Assembly: GCA_019414055.1 (NCBI GenBank)
Contig: DXMV01000006.1
Location: 84,343 to 148,342 of the forward strand
DNA length: 64,000 nucleotides
Source: Collinsella sp.
GTDB taxonomy: Bacteria; Actinomycetota; Coriobacteriia; Coriobacteriales; Coriobacteriaceae
Reading direction: 5' to 3'
Every line of letters begins with the position of its first letter. Within the stretch, counting starts at the first letter, position 1. The translations under genes were made by a program, and so were the position numbers. Below are positions 15,846 through 27,407 of this stretch, piece by piece. The notes below the pieces were generated by a model. It was not told where the DNA came from and ran no database searches. It worked only from the letters and a program-made list of their open reading frames with translations.

Positions 15846-18676
15846 TGGCTGCCAAACTCATCGATCTTTCCTTTACGCTCAACGGCCGCAAGGTCAAGGT
15901 TCAGATTGCCCCCGACACCATGCTCTTTGCGCTTTTGCGTGAGCAGGGTTGCGCGTCGGTGCGCTGTGCCTGCGAGACCACTAACTGCGGCCTGTGCACG
16001 GTGTGGCTCGACGGCGATCCGGTGCTGAGCTGCTCGGTTCCCGCTGCGCGCGTCGAGGGCCATACCATCACCACGCTTGAGGGCCTTAAGGCCGAATCCG
16101 AGGCACTGGCTCGCGCCATGGCTGCCGAAGGCGCCGAGCAGTGCGGCTTTTGCGCCCCCGGCCTCATCATGAACGTGCTGGCGCTTGCCCGCGCCGCCAA
16201 GGAGGACCCGAGCCTCGTTGCCACGCGCGAGGAGCTCTCGCGCCAGCTTGCCGGCAACCTCTGCCGTTGCAGCGGCTACGAGAGCCAGCTGCGCGCCATC
16301 GTGCGCTTCCTTAACGAGTCTGGCGTACAGGTGGGCTTTGAGATGCCCGAGCTGCCGGTCAACGACACCAGCTGCGACGGCGTCACCTACAAGCAGATCA
16401 CCCACAAGCAGCCCAAGAAGGACTCTAAGGCCCTGCTCGAGGGACGTCCCGTCTACACGGGCGATATGGTGCCCGCCGGCGCGCTCATCGTTAAGCTCAA
16501 GCGCAGCCCGTATGCTCGCGCCAAAATCCGCTCCATCGACACGTCTCGCGCCCTGAAGGTGCCCGGCGTGGTGGGCGTTTACACCTACGAGGATGTGCCC
16601 AAGCGCCGCTTTACCATCGCCGGCCAGAGCTATCCGCAGCCGAGTCCCTACGACCGCCTGATTCTCGAGAACCTCGTGCGTTACCAAAACGAGGAGGTGG
16701 CGATCGTCGCTGCCGAGACCGAGGAGGCCGCCGACAAGGCGCTCAAGCTCATCAAGGTCGACTATGAGGTGCTCGAGCCCTTGCTCGACTTTACCCAGGC
16801 ACTCGATAACGACATCGTGGTTCACCCCGAGGGCGACGTGACCTTTATGTTCCCGCAGGGCGGCGACGTTGCTCGCAACCTGGTGTGCAGCGGTACCAGC
16901 GATTATGGCGACCTTGACGAGGCGTTTGCCCAGAGCGACATCGTCTTCACCCGCACCTACACTAGCCAGGCCACGCAGACTGCGCCCATGGAGACCTTCC
17001 GTGCCTTCGCGACGACCGACGCGTTCGGCCGCATCTCGGTGACCACCTCCACGCAGGTGCCCTTCCACGTGCGCCGCATGGTCGCGCAGTCGCTCGACAT
17101 TCCGCAGTCGCAGGTGCAGGTCATTAAACCGCGCATCGGCGGCGGCTTTGGCTCCAAGCAGACGGGCTGCTGCGAGATCTTCGTTGCGTTCGTGACCCAG
17201 CAGACTGGCCGTCCGAGCTACTGCTGCTACACCCGCGAGGAGACTATCACCGCGGGTAACTCGCGCCACCAGATGCAGATGACCGTTAAGCTGGGCGCCA
17301 TGAACGACGGCACCATCACGGCCATCGACTTGCACACGCTGTCCAACGCGGGCGCGTACGGCGAGCACGCCACCACGACGATCGGCCTTTCGGGCCATAA
17401 GAGCCTGCCCATCTACAACCATGTGAAGGCGAGCCGCTTTAGGTGGGACGCCGTCTACACCAACACCAACCGCGGCGGCGCGTATCGCGGCTACGGTGCC
17501 ACCCAGGGCCAGTTTGCCGTGGAGAGTGCCGTCAACGAGCTCGCCGACATGCTGCACATGGACCCCGCCGACCTGCGCCTTAAGAACATCGTGCGCGAGG
17601 GCGAGGTCATGCCGCAGTACTACAACGAAAAGCTCAACGCCTGCGCGCTCGACCGCTGCCTGCTGCGCGCGATGGACATGATCGGTTGGCGCGACAAGCC
17701 GCTGGCCGTGGACCTGGGCGACCGCGTGCGCGCCTTGGGCTGCGCGCTCACCATGCAGGGATCGGGCATTTCCAACGTGGATATCGCCGGCATCGACATG
17801 CGCCTGGAAGAGGATGGTTTCATTTCCATCGGCACCGGCGCCACCGATAACGGCATGGGCGTTGACACGATCCTGGCGCAGATTGGCGCCGAGGAGTTGG
17901 GCGTGGAAAGCTCGCTGATCGTGGTGCGCGGCGTGGACACCGATGTGTCGCCGTTCGACGCCGGCTCGTACGCGAGCTCGGGCACGTATGTGACGGGTCT
18001 GGCAGCCAAGAACGCCGCGGCCGAGCTGCGGGAGAAGATCTGCGCCAAGGCCGCCCAGATGTGGGACGTTGACGCCGCCGACGTGGTCTTCGACGGCCAG
18101 TACGTGCGCCTGTCCGACGAGCGTGCTGCGCGCGAGCGCGGCCGCTACCTCACGCTGCGCGACTTTGCCAACCTGTGTGTCAAGAACATCGAGGGCGGCG
18201 ACGCGCTGACCTCGCATGCCTCTGCCTGCCTGCCCGTTTCACCTCCGCCGTTTATGGCCGGCATTGCCGAGGTCGAGGTCGACAAGGCCACCGGCAAGGT
18301 GACTGTTGTGGACTACGCGGCTGCCGTCGACTGCGGCACCGTGATCAACGAGGCACTCGCGCGCGTCCAGGCCGAGGGCGGCATTGCCCAGGGCATTGGC
18401 CACGCGCTCTACGAGATTGTTGAGCATGATGACCGCGGCCGCCTGCGTACCGGCAACTTTATGAGCTACAAGCTGCCCACGCGCCTGGATATCGGCAGCA
18501 TTCGCGTGGCATTTGAGCCGAGCTACGAGCCGACGGGCCCGTTTGGCGCCAAATCGATCGGCGAGGTCGTCATCAACACGCCGCTCGCCGCCGTGGCCTC
18601 GGCCGTCGCACACGCCACGGGCCACCAGGTCCGCTCGCTGCCCATCACGCCCGAGAAGGCTCTGCTGGGGGAGTAG
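15845..18676 (+). CDS. Molybdenum hydroxylase, fused [2Fe-2S] and molybdopterin subunit (xanthine dehydrogenase family)
   Basis: 943-residue fusion. Residues 1-160 hold two [2Fe-2S] clusters: plant-type C43, C48, C51 and C63, then QCGFCAPG with CRCSGY. From about residue 190 the molybdopterin-binding xanthine dehydrogenase domains follow, with GGGFGSKQTG, GGAYRGYGATQGQFAVE and a C-terminal GAKSIGEVV block containing the catalytic Glu. Many xanthine dehydrogenases keep these as separate subunits, so the fusion is notable. The enzyme would hydroxylate a purine or other N-heterocycle. Proximity to selenium genes makes a selenium-dependent hydroxylase possible, but that is inference. The FAD subunit is encoded immediately upstream. 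Confidence 0.88.
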   Translation: MAAKLIDLSFTLNGRKVKVQIAPDTMLFALLREQGCASVRCACETTNCGLCTVWLDGDPVLSCSVPAARVEGHTITTLEGLKAESEALARAMAAEGAEQCGFCAPGLIMNVLALARAAKEDPSLVATREELSRQLAGNLCRCSGYESQLRAIVRFLNESGVQVGFEMPELPVNDTSCDGVTYKQITHKQPKKDSKALLEGRPVYTGDMVPAGALIVKLKRSPYARAKIRSIDTSRALKVPGVVGVYTYEDVPKRRFTIAGQSYPQPSPYDRLILENLVRYQNEEVAIVAAETEEAADKALKLIKVDYEVLEPLLDFTQALDNDIVVHPEGDVTFMFPQGGDVARNLVCSGTSDYGDLDEAFAQSDIVFTRTYTSQATQTAPMETFRAFATTDAFGRISVTTSTQVPFHVRRMVAQSLDIPQSQVQVIKPRIGGGFGSKQTGCCEIFVAFVTQQTGRPSYCCYTREETITAGNSRHQMQMTVKLGAMNDGTITAIDLHTLSNAGAYGEHATTTIGLSGHKSLPIYNHVKASRFRWDAVYTNTNRGGAYRGYGATQGQFAVESAVNELADMLHMDPADLRLKNIVREGEVMPQYYNEKLNACALDRCLLRAMDMIGWRDKPLAVDLGDRVRALGCALTMQGSGISNVDIAGIDMRLEEDGFISIGTGATDNGMGVDTILAQIGAEELGVESSLIVVRGVDTDVSPFDAGSYASSGTYVTGLAAKNAAAELREKICAKAAQMWDVDAADVVFDGQYVRLSDERAARERGRYLTLRDFANLCVKNIEGGDALTSHASACLPVSPPPFMAGIAEVEVDKATGKVTVVDYAAAVDCGTVINEALARVQAEGGIAQGIGHALYEIVEHDDRGRLRTGNFMSYKLPTRLDIGSIRVAFEPSYEPTGPFGAKSIGEVVINTPLAAVASAVAHATGHQVRSLPITPEKALLGE

Positions 18677-18705
18677 CGGGTCAGCGAACAAGTCGTAATT
18701 GGCGG

Positions 18706-18730
18706 GGCGGGGCAACTCGTCCCGCCTTTT
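18706..18730 (+). terminator. Terminator after the molybdenum hydroxylase operon
   Basis: GGCGGGGC (18706-18713) pairs with GTCCCGCC (18719-18726) around AACTC, followed by TTTT. Confidence 0.8.
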
Positions 18731-18816
18731 GCACTCGTGGTGAGGTCGTGAGCCTGTAAAAGGTGTGCGTGCGCTTGCCGTTCGTATCTGCTATCATTCC
18801 TAGTCTGTGCGCTCAT

Positions 18817-18900
18817 GCGGGCGTGGCGGAATTGGTAGACGCGCCAGATTTAGGTTCTGGTGGGATTCCCGTGAAGGTTCGAGTCCTTTCGCCCGCACCA
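18817..18900 (+). tRNA. tRNA-Leu (anticodon TAG)
   Basis: 84-nt class II tRNA with acceptor GCGGGCG / CGCCCGC and encoded ACCA end. Anticodon stem CCAGA/TCTGG holds loop TTTAGGT (anticodon TAG, reading CUA). It has a short variable arm (TGGGATTCCCGTG) and a T loop TTCGAGT. The invariant GG of the D loop (ATTGGTAGA) is present. Confidence 0.96.
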
Positions 18901-18988
18901 ACGCATCTGCGTCGGCTTCGGCCGTCGCGACTCTTTGTTGCATAAAGGTACCAGCACCTCAGATAAGCTGGGCAGTATGAGGAGGAAC

Positions 18989-20290
18989 GTGTTGAACATC
19001 ACCGCTTCTGACGTCAAGGACGCCAAGCTCACCGCTACGGTCACCATCCCGGCCGCCGACGTCGACGCCGCGATCAAGAAGGCCTACAAGGACACCGCCA
19101 AGAAGTACCGTTTCCCGGGCTTCCGCGCCGGCAAGGCTCCCCGTCCGGTCATCGATTCCGCCCTGGGCGCTGAGGCTACCCTCGCCCAGGCTACCAACGA
19201 CCTGATCGCCGCCAACGAGCCCGCTGTCCTCAACGAGCTGGACATCGTCCCCACCAAGAACGGTGACTACAAGGAGCTCGACCTCGCCAAGGATCATGAG
19301 GACTACACCTACACCGTCGAGTTCTCCCTGCGTCCTGCTGCCGAGCTCTCCTCCTTCGACGCCGTCGAGATCGAGATGCCTCCCGCGGAGGTCACCGAGT
19401 CCGAGATCAACAACCAGGTCGAGATGCTCCTCAACTACCGTGCCACCTTCGAGGACGTTGAGGGTCGTGCCGTCGAGGCTGACGACTACGTGACCGTCGA
19501 CCTCAAGGCCGTCGAGAACGCCGACAACTTCGCTGCCGAGGGCCGCATGCTCATCGCCGGCAGCGACAGCAACCCCGCCGAGTTCAACGAGGCCCTGATG
19601 GGCGCTAACGTCGACGACGTCAAGACCGTCACCTGGACCGACGAGGTCGAGGAGGGCGAGGAGGCCGAGACCCACACCGTCGAGGTCACCGTCAAGGGCA
19701 TCAAGGTCCGCAACACCCCCGAGCTCACCGACGAGCTCGTCAAGTCCGACTTTGGCTTCGACAGCATCGACGCCATGCGCGACGCCATCAAGATCGAGAT
19801 CGAGCAGGACAAGGCTTCCCGCCTCCCGGCCGAGAAGGAGAACCGTTGCGTCTCCGCTCTCGCCGAGCGCCTGCAGCTCGACGAGATGGACGCCGACTAC
19901 GAGCAGTCCGTCTTTGAGGAGCTTGGCCAGAACTTCCTGTCCAACCTCGCTGCCCGCGGCATGACCCTGGACACCTGGCTGCCCGCTTCTGGCCTGACCA
20001 TGGAGCAGTTCATCGGCGACCTGCACAAGCAGGCCAACGACGTTGCCCGTGAGTCCCTGGCGCTCGACGCCCTCGCCCGCGAGCTCAAGATCGAGGTCAC
20101 CGAGGACGACATCAACGCCGAGTTCGAGAAGGCCGGCGTCAAGGACGTCGAGGCTTCCAAGGCCGAGTTCATCGCCGATGGCCGCATGCCTGCCGTCCGC
20201 GAGTCCATCCGTCGCTCCAAGGCCGTCGACCACCTGGTCGAGAACGCCAAGGTGACCGAGGTCGACGAGACCGCCAAGGACGCCGAGTAA
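18989..20290 (+). CDS. tig: Trigger factor (ribosome-associated chaperone and prolyl isomerase)
   Basis: Binds the ribosome exit tunnel and helps nascent chains fold. The N-terminal ribosome-binding domain contains the signature FPGFRAGKAPRPV (trigger factor GFRxGxxP motif). The FKBP-like PPIase domain spans roughly residues 150-245, followed by the helical C-terminal arms and an acidic tail. About 433 residues. Start is uncertain: AGGAGG at 18980-18985 favours GTG 18989 or TTG 18992 over ATG 18977, which has no ribosome site. It is followed by clpP and clpX, the usual tig-clpP-clpX order, with a hairpin between tig and clpP. Confidence 0.95.
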   Translation: MLNITASDVKDAKLTATVTIPAADVDAAIKKAYKDTAKKYRFPGFRAGKAPRPVIDSALGAEATLAQATNDLIAANEPAVLNELDIVPTKNGDYKELDLAKDHEDYTYTVEFSLRPAAELSSFDAVEIEMPPAEVTESEINNQVEMLLNYRATFEDVEGRAVEADDYVTVDLKAVENADNFAAEGRMLIAGSDSNPAEFNEALMGANVDDVKTVTWTDEVEEGEEAETHTVEVTVKGIKVRNTPELTDELVKSDFGFDSIDAMRDAIKIEIEQDKASRLPAEKENRCVSALAERLQLDEMDADYEQSVFEELGQNFLSNLAARGMTLDTWLPASGLTMEQFIGDLHKQANDVARESLALDALARELKIEVTEDDINAEFEKAGVKDVEASKAEFIADGRMPAVRESIRRSKAVDHLVENAKVTEVDETAKDAE

Positions 20291-20366
20291 TTCTCGCCAC
20301 CTTGCCCACGAGCGCTTGCGTGCGCCCGTGATGGGGTAAAGTTATACACCGGTTATCCGGTTGCTT

Positions 20367-20410
20367 CGTACGGTGCCAGCCAATGCATAGCATGCGGGCA
20401 CCGTACGTTT
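20367..20410 (+). terminator. Hairpin between tig and clpP (probable terminator)
   Basis: Perfect 11-bp inverted repeat CGTACGGTGCC (20367-20377) / GGCACCGTACG (20397-20407) followed by TTTG. The T tract is short, so termination may be partial. Confidence 0.6.
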
Positions 20411-20452
20411 GTCTAGAACCACTATTGGTCCGTAAGAGAAATGGAGATGCGT

Positions 20453-21073
20453 ATGATCGCTAAGTTCGATTCCGCCCTCGTGCCATACGTTATCGAGCAG
20501 ACGCCGCGCGGCGAGCGCAGCTACGATATCTATTCGCGCCTGCTCAACGACCGCATCATCTTCTTGGGCGAGGAGATCAACTCCGTCAGCGCCAACCTGG
20601 TCGTTGCCCAGCTGCTGCATCTTGAGAGCCAGGATGCCGAGAAGGATATCTCGCTCTACATCAATTCGCCCGGTGGCGAGGTCTACTCCGGCCTGGCGAT
20701 TCTTGACACCATGAACTTTATCAAGCCGCAGGTTTCCACCATTTGCGTCGGTATGGCCGCGTCTATGGCCGCCGTGCTGCTTTCGGCCGGCGCCAAGGGC
20801 AAGCGCTTCTGCCTGCCGCACTCCAAGGTCATGATTCACCAGCCCAGCGGCGGTGCCCAGGGCCAGCAGACCGAGATCGAGATTGTGGCCGAGGAGATCA
20901 AGAAGACCCGCCGCGAGCTCAACCAGATCCTGTCCGACGCCTCGGGCCAGCCCATCGAGAAGGTTCAGGCCGATACCGAGCGCGACAACTACCTGACCGC
21001 TGCCGAGGCCCTCGACTACGGCCTGATCGACCGTATCGTCACCTCGCGCGACCTCGCCGCGAAGGACGCCTAG
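20453..21073 (+). CDS. clpP: ATP-dependent Clp protease proteolytic subunit ClpP
   Basis: Serine protease that forms the double heptameric chamber of ClpXP. The catalytic triad is visible: Ser in GMAASMAAV, His in [11 protein letters not shown], and Asp in TERDNYL. About 206 residues, typical. ATG 20453 has GGAG six bases upstream; ATGs at 20441 and 20447 are in-frame alternatives. clpX starts 1 bp after the clpP stop, so the protease and its unfoldase are co-expressed. Confidence 0.96.
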   Translation: MIAKFDSALVPYVIEQTPRGERSYDIYSRLLNDRIIFLGEEINSVSANLVVAQLLHLESQDAEKDISLYINSPGGEVYSGLAILDTMNFIKPQVSTICVGMAASMAAVLLSAGAKGKRFCLPHSKVMIHQPSGGAQGQQTEIEIVAEEIKKTRRELNQILSDASGQPIEKVQADTERDNYLTAAEALDYGLIDRIVTSRDLAAKDA

Positions 21074-21074
21074 G

Positions 21075-22484
21075 ATGGCCGGTAACATGCAGGACAACTT
21101 TGACGAGAACGGCAACCCCATCCGCTGCTCTTTCTGCGGAAAAGAGCAGGGGCAGGTTCGCCGCCTTGTAAAGGGTCCTACCAACATCTTTATCTGCGAC
21201 GAGTGCGTCGCCGCCTGCTCCGAGATCTTGGAGGAGTCGCTGGCATCGGACTTTATGGACGCCGCCCGCAACGGCAAGCTGCCGGGCTTCCTCAACGATC
21301 ACGGCCAGGCTGCATCTCAGCCCGCCATGGATCCCGAGGCCGAGGGCTTTGAGCTCGAGGACGACGCCCGACAGGTCATTACGCACGTGCCGACGCCGCA
21401 CGAGATCTATGCCGAGCTTTCGGCCTATGTCATGGGCCAGGAAGACGCCAAGCGCGCCATGTCTGTGGCCGTGTACAACCATTACCGCCGCGTGATCGAG
21501 GGTGGCGCCGCGCTTTCGGCCTTTGATGACGGCCTGGACTCGCAGCTCGACGACGATATGGACGAGGTGGAGCTCGCCAAGTCCAATATTTTGCTGCTCG
21601 GTCCCACCGGTACCGGTAAGACCCTGCTCGCCCAGACGCTCGCGCGCATCCTCGAGGTGCCGTTTGCCATCGCCGACGCCACCGCACTCACCGAGGCCGG
21701 TTACGTGGGCGAGGACGTGGAGAACATCCTGCTCAAGCTCATCAACGCCGCCGATGGCGATATCGAGCGCGCGCAGGTCGGCATCATCTACGTGGACGAG
21801 ATCGACAAGATCGCCCGCAAGGCCGAGAACCTCTCCATCACCCGCGATGTCTCGGGGGAGGGCGTTCAGCAGGCGCTGCTTAAGATTCTTGAGGGCACGG
21901 TGGCAAGCGTTCCGCCCACCGGCGGCCGCAAGCATCCCCAGCAGGAGCTGCTGCAGATCGACACGACGAATATCCTGTTTATCTGCGGCGGTGCCTTTGT
22001 GGGCCTGGACAAGATCATCGCCGATCGCGTGGGCAACAAGGGCGTGGGCTTTAACTCCGAGATCGCCGGTCCCACCTCGGTCGACGAGAACGACCTGTTG
22101 CGTCAGGTGCTCCCGCAGGACCTCAACGCCTTTGGCATGATCCCCGAGTTCGTGGGGCGTACGCCCGTCGTCACCCAGACGCAGGCGCTCGACGAGGACG
22201 ACCTGGTGTCGATCCTGACCGAGCCCAAGAACGCCGTGGTGCGTCAGTACCGCAAGATGTTCCAGCTCGAGGACGTTGAGCTTGAGTTTGAGGACGCGGC
22301 CCTGCACGAGATTGCCCGCATGGCGCTCGCCCGCAAGACCGGTGCCCGCGGCCTGCGCGCCATCTGCGAGGACGTGCTGCAGCAGACGATGTTCGACCTC
22401 CCCAGCGAGGAGGGCGTTGCCAAGGTCGTCGTAACCGAAGCGGCTGTAAAGGGCACCGAACAGCCCCAACGCATCTACGGCTAA
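21075..22484 (+). CDS. clpX: ATP-dependent unfoldase ClpX
   Basis: AAA+ unfoldase that delivers substrates to ClpP. An N-terminal zinc-binding domain (CSFCGKEQ ... [10 protein letters not shown]) is followed by Walker A GPTGTGKT, Walker B IIYVDEID, and the Clp[24 protein letters not shown] region. 469 residues, about 45 more than E. coli ClpX; the extra residues are an acidic linker after the zinc domain and an insertion before Walker A. It is translationally adjacent to clpP. Confidence 0.97.
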   Translation: MAGNMQDNFDENGNPIRCSFCGKEQGQVRRLVKGPTNIFICDECVAACSEILEESLASDFMDAARNGKLPGFLNDHGQAASQPAMDPEAEGFELEDDARQVITHVPTPHEIYAELSAYVMGQEDAKRAMSVAVYNHYRRVIEGGAALSAFDDGLDSQLDDDMDEVELAKSNILLLGPTGTGKTLLAQTLARILEVPFAIADATALTEAGYVGEDVENILLKLINAADGDIERAQVGIIYVDEIDKIARKAENLSITRDVSGEGVQQALLKILEGTVASVPPTGGRKHPQQELLQIDTTNILFICGGAFVGLDKIIADRVGNKGVGFNSEIAGPTSVDENDLLRQVLPQDLNAFGMIPEFVGRTPVVTQTQALDEDDLVSILTEPKNAVVRQYRKMFQLEDVELEFEDAALHEIARMALARKTGARGLRAICEDVLQQTMFDLPSEEGVAKVVVTEAAVKGTEQPQRIYG

Positions 22485-22505
22485 ACCTGCCTAAAATGTG
22501 TTTGC

Positions 22506-22545
22506 AAATAGCCTCCGACCATCCGCGGTCGGAGGCTATTTTATA
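22506..22545 (+). terminator. Intrinsic terminator of clpPX
   Basis: Perfect 15-bp arms beginning AAATAGCCTCCGACC (22506-22520) and GGTCGGAGGCTATTT (22527-22541) with a 6-nt loop. The A/T flanks make it bidirectional in appearance. Confidence 0.93.
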
Positions 22546-22636
22546 TATACGCAATAACCCCAACTACCTGTGTTATTCTGTGTGTTTGTTTAAAGTCTCA
22601 GCAAAGTCATATCAGACTGAAGTAATCGATACCTAA

Positions 22637-22751
22637 GGGGAGGAATGTAGGCCCGATTTTCGTAGATTCCGCACGAGCCGAAGAACACTTAATGTGTTCT
22701 TCGTGCGAGCCAGGACTTGACCGAGCGAAAATCGGGCCTACATTCCTCCCC
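22637..22751. repeat. 26-bp perfect inverted repeat with nested hairpin in the valS leader
   Basis: Arms 22637-22662 (starting GGGGAGGAATGTAGGCCC) and 22726-22751 are exact reverse complements over 26 bp. Between them a second structure forms: CGCAC (22670-22674) with GTGCG (22703-22707), and GAAGAACAC (22680-22688) with GTGTTCTTC (22694-22702). The element ends 20 bp before the valS start and could fold as a cruciform or a leader RNA. No T-box motif is seen. It belongs with similarly nested palindromes elsewhere in the window, though the primary sequence differs. Confidence 0.85.
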
Positions 22752-22771
22752 GATGGGCAAGGGAGAGATAT

Positions 22772-25468
<2,697 letters not shown>

Positions 25469-25558
25469 GCGTTACTGGGGGACGCGGTTTGGGGCATTGC
25501 TCGCTACTGCGGACACCTATTCCGCCGTTCTAACGAACGGCGGCTGACTCGACGCTGC

Positions 25559-25657
25559 AAACGCCTCTGATGGCCAATCTGCCGTTCAACTTCGGGCGCA
25601 TGGGCATAAGCCCTATGCGCCCTTGTTTCACGGCACCTTGGCTCATCAGAGGCGTTT
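25559..25657. repeat. Nested palindrome between valS and folC
   Basis: Outer arms AAACGCCTCTGATG (25559-25572) and CATCAGAGGCGTTT (25644-25657) pair over 14 bp, extended by GCCA/TGGC across a one-base bulge. Inside are GCCGT (25581-25585) / ACGGC (25630-25634), then GGGCGCAT-GGGC (25594-25605) pairing with GCCC-ATGCGCCC (25610-25622) around ATAA. A separate hairpin CGCCGTT/AACGGCG lies just upstream at about 25523-25542. It could be a valS terminator region, a structured RNA, or a palindromic repeat. Confidence 0.75.
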
Positions 25658-25699
25658 TCGCTGACTATCCTCAACCTATACTGTTTTGTTTTTCTATGA

Positions 25700-27058
25700 A
25701 TGGCGGTTCTAAAAATGCCTAAGCGTTCCGGCTTGTATACCGTTCCTTTTGAGTTTGATTTGCTTTCGTTTGGTGAGGCTGTGGGACTTGCTGCTGATAC
25801 GGGGCAGATTTCTGGGGATGCTGGTCCGTTGTTGGAGACTGTCATCGATATGCTCGATGAGCTGGGACGTCCGGATGAGTATTTCGATTGCATTCAGGTT
25901 GCCGGTACCAATGGCAAGACTTCGACCACGCGTTTTTCGGCTGCCATCCTTCGTGGTGAGGGGTTAAAGACCGCGCTGTATACGTCACCGCAGTTGGTGC
26001 GCTATCCCGAGCGCATGGAGGTCGATGGGCGCGTCGTGAGCGATGAGGCCTTTGCTCGTGGTGTTTCTGCCGCCGTCGAGGCGGGACGCCGCGTGAATGC
26101 TCATCGTGTGGCGGCGGGGGAGCGCGCCTATACCATCACGCCGTTTGACCTGCTGACGGCTGCCGCGCTTGTCGTGTTTGCCGAGGCTGCAGTGGACGTT
26201 ACCGTGCTCGAGGTTGGCATGGGCGGCCGTTGGGACGCCACGAGTGCGACCGATCCCGTCACCGTTGCCATTACGGGTATCGGCCTCGACCACACGCGCA
26301 TTTTGGGTGACACGCTCGAGGCCATTGCGGGGGAGAAGGCTGCGGTCATCAAGCCCGGACGTCTGGTTGTGCTGGGCGAGGGTACGCATGAGCCAAGCGT
26401 TCAGCGCGTGATGGATGCACGTTGTCGCGAGTGCGGCGTCGTGCCGCTCGTGGTGAACCATGCCACGACCAAGGTGCCGGCGCACGTGGGCGATACGGTT
26501 GAGTTCAGCTGCACCACGCCGCGTACCATTTATGCGTCGAGCATGGTCAAGCCGGCCTATCAGCCGCAGAATGCTGCGTGCGCGATTATGCTCTGCGAGG
26601 GTTATCTGGGCCGCGAGCTCGACCACGATGCGTTGGATGCATCGCTTATGGGTTGCCCCACGCCGGGTCGTTTTGACGTGTTGGGGACCGATCCGCTCAA
26701 GCTGATTGACGCCTGTCATAACCCCCAGAGCTGCGAGAACTTTGTAAGCGCGCTGGACGAGATCGACCCGTGCGTAGAGAATCGCCCCACGCTGCTGTGC
26801 GCCGCGCTGGCCGACAAGGACGTGGCGGGCATCGTCGACGTGCTTATCCCGGCCTTCCCGCGCGTGGTTGTGACCCAGACCGATTCCGATCGCGCCCTGC
26901 CGGCAGAGGAGCTCGCTGCCCTGGTGGATGCCGACAAACTCGCGGGCGTATACCCCAGCGTATCCGAGGCTCTCGCCGCCTTCGATGCCGCGGGCGAGCC
27001 TTTCGTAGCCGCCGGCACCATCACCCTAGCCGGCGAAGTGGCCGGCCTGCTCCGTTAA
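25700..27058 (+). CDS. folC: Bifunctional folylpolyglutamate synthase / dihydrofolate synthase
   Basis: Mur-ligase-fold enzyme that adds glutamate to folates. The P-loop VAGTNGKTSTTRF is near residue 75. The segments TSPQLVRYPERMEVDGR and VGMGGRWDATSAT are typical FolC motifs, followed by the GLDHTRILGDTLEAIAGEKAAVIK block. 452 residues. Start could be ATG 25700 or ATG 25715. The first 60 bp use AT-richer codons than the rest. It follows valS across the palindromic gap and ends before another palindrome-rich gap. Confidence 0.93.
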   Translation: MAVLKMPKRSGLYTVPFEFDLLSFGEAVGLAADTGQISGDAGPLLETVIDMLDELGRPDEYFDCIQVAGTNGKTSTTRFSAAILRGEGLKTALYTSPQLVRYPERMEVDGRVVSDEAFARGVSAAVEAGRRVNAHRVAAGERAYTITPFDLLTAAALVVFAEAAVDVTVLEVGMGGRWDATSATDPVTVAITGIGLDHTRILGDTLEAIAGEKAAVIKPGRLVVLGEGTHEPSVQRVMDARCRECGVVPLVVNHATTKVPAHVGDTVEFSCTTPRTIYASSMVKPAYQPQNAACAIMLCEGYLGRELDHDALDASLMGCPTPGRFDVLGTDPLKLIDACHNPQSCENFVSALDEIDPCVENRPTLLCAALADKDVAGIVDVLIPAFPRVVVTQTDSDRALPAEELAALVDADKLAGVYPSVSEALAAFDAAGEPFVAAGTITLAGEVAGLLR

Positions 27059-27072
27059 CCCATCCCCTCAGC

Positions 27073-27139
27073 AGTTGCGGTGAAATACGGACTGTTTTAC
27101 AAGCCAGAAGCCTCAAACAGTCCGTATATCACCGCAACT
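27073..27139. repeat. Palindrome family A, copy 1 (GCGGTGAAATA ends)
   Basis: Arms 27073-27097 and 27115-27139 match at 24 of 25 positions, with a 17-nt loop. The terminal part, TTGCGGTGAAATA, is shared with copy 2 at 28842-28902, whereas the inner stem sequence differs while staying self-complementary. Confidence 0.85.
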
Positions 27140-27144
27140 CAAAA

Positions 27145-27177
27145 GCAGCCAATTTGGGACGGGGCTTTTTTGGCTGC
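27145..27177. repeat. Repeat family B, copy 1 (TTTGGGACGGGGC motif)
   Basis: GCAGCCAA (27145-27152) pairs with TTGGCTGC (27170-27177) around TTTGGGACGGGGCTTTT. The same motif occurs at 28546-28576 and inverted at 28932-28963. The T run gives it a terminator-like look for folC on the plus strand. Confidence 0.8.
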
Positions 27178-27212
27178 CCTGCGCCCCGAGTTGACTCGCT
27201 TGCCACGAAATG

Positions 27213-27350
27213 GGCCTATCTACTACGTTTTACCGACTACCCTCGACCACACGGAACATCGCGAAATTAAAACCGCAGGTAGACGGCTTGCGGATTTTGC
27301 GAAAACGAGGGTATGGTCGACCCATGCGGGTTAAACGTAGTAGATAGGCC
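27213..27350. repeat. Palindromic element C, copy 1, with 32-nt conserved core
   Basis: Outer arms 27213-27230 (GGCCTATCTACTACGTTT) and 27333-27350 are exact reverse complements over 18 bp. An inner stem pairs TACCCTCG (27238-27245) with CGAGGGTA (27306-27313). The centre holds a core at 27258-27289 (ATCGCGAAATTAAAACCGCA...) identical over 32 nt to 28693-28724. GTTTTTG follows the right arm. No credible ORF is present. Confidence 0.85.
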
Positions 27351-27372
27351 GTTTTTGTGGCGGCATTAATGT

Positions 27373-27405
27373 AATGTGGCAAAGGGGCTGTCCCTTTGCC
27401 ACATT
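27373..27405. repeat. 14-bp hairpin at the 3' end of the M24 peptidase gene
   Basis: AATGTGGCAAAGGG (27373-27386) and CCCTTTGCCACATT (27392-27405) are perfectly complementary with loop GCTGT. It lies 2 bp past the stop of the minus-strand peptidase gene, so it may protect or end that transcript, although no U run follows. Confidence 0.8.
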
Positions 27406-27407
27406 GG

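Noticed and set aside
15842..18217. Very long antisense open frame opposite the molybdenum hydroxylase
   Set aside because: GC-rich codon bias on the real strand keeps the complementary frame open. The translation is low-complexity and matches nothing; the plus-strand gene has clear Fe-S and Mo motifs.
22560..22771. T-box riboswitch upstream of valS
   Set aside because: No conserved T-box sequence (AGGGTGGNACCGCG-like) or antiterminator/terminator pair is present; only the long palindrome is seen.
27080..27334. 84-codon ORF in the folC-peptidase gap
   Set aside because: It runs through three palindromic repeats, lacks a ribosome site and has no recognisable protein features.
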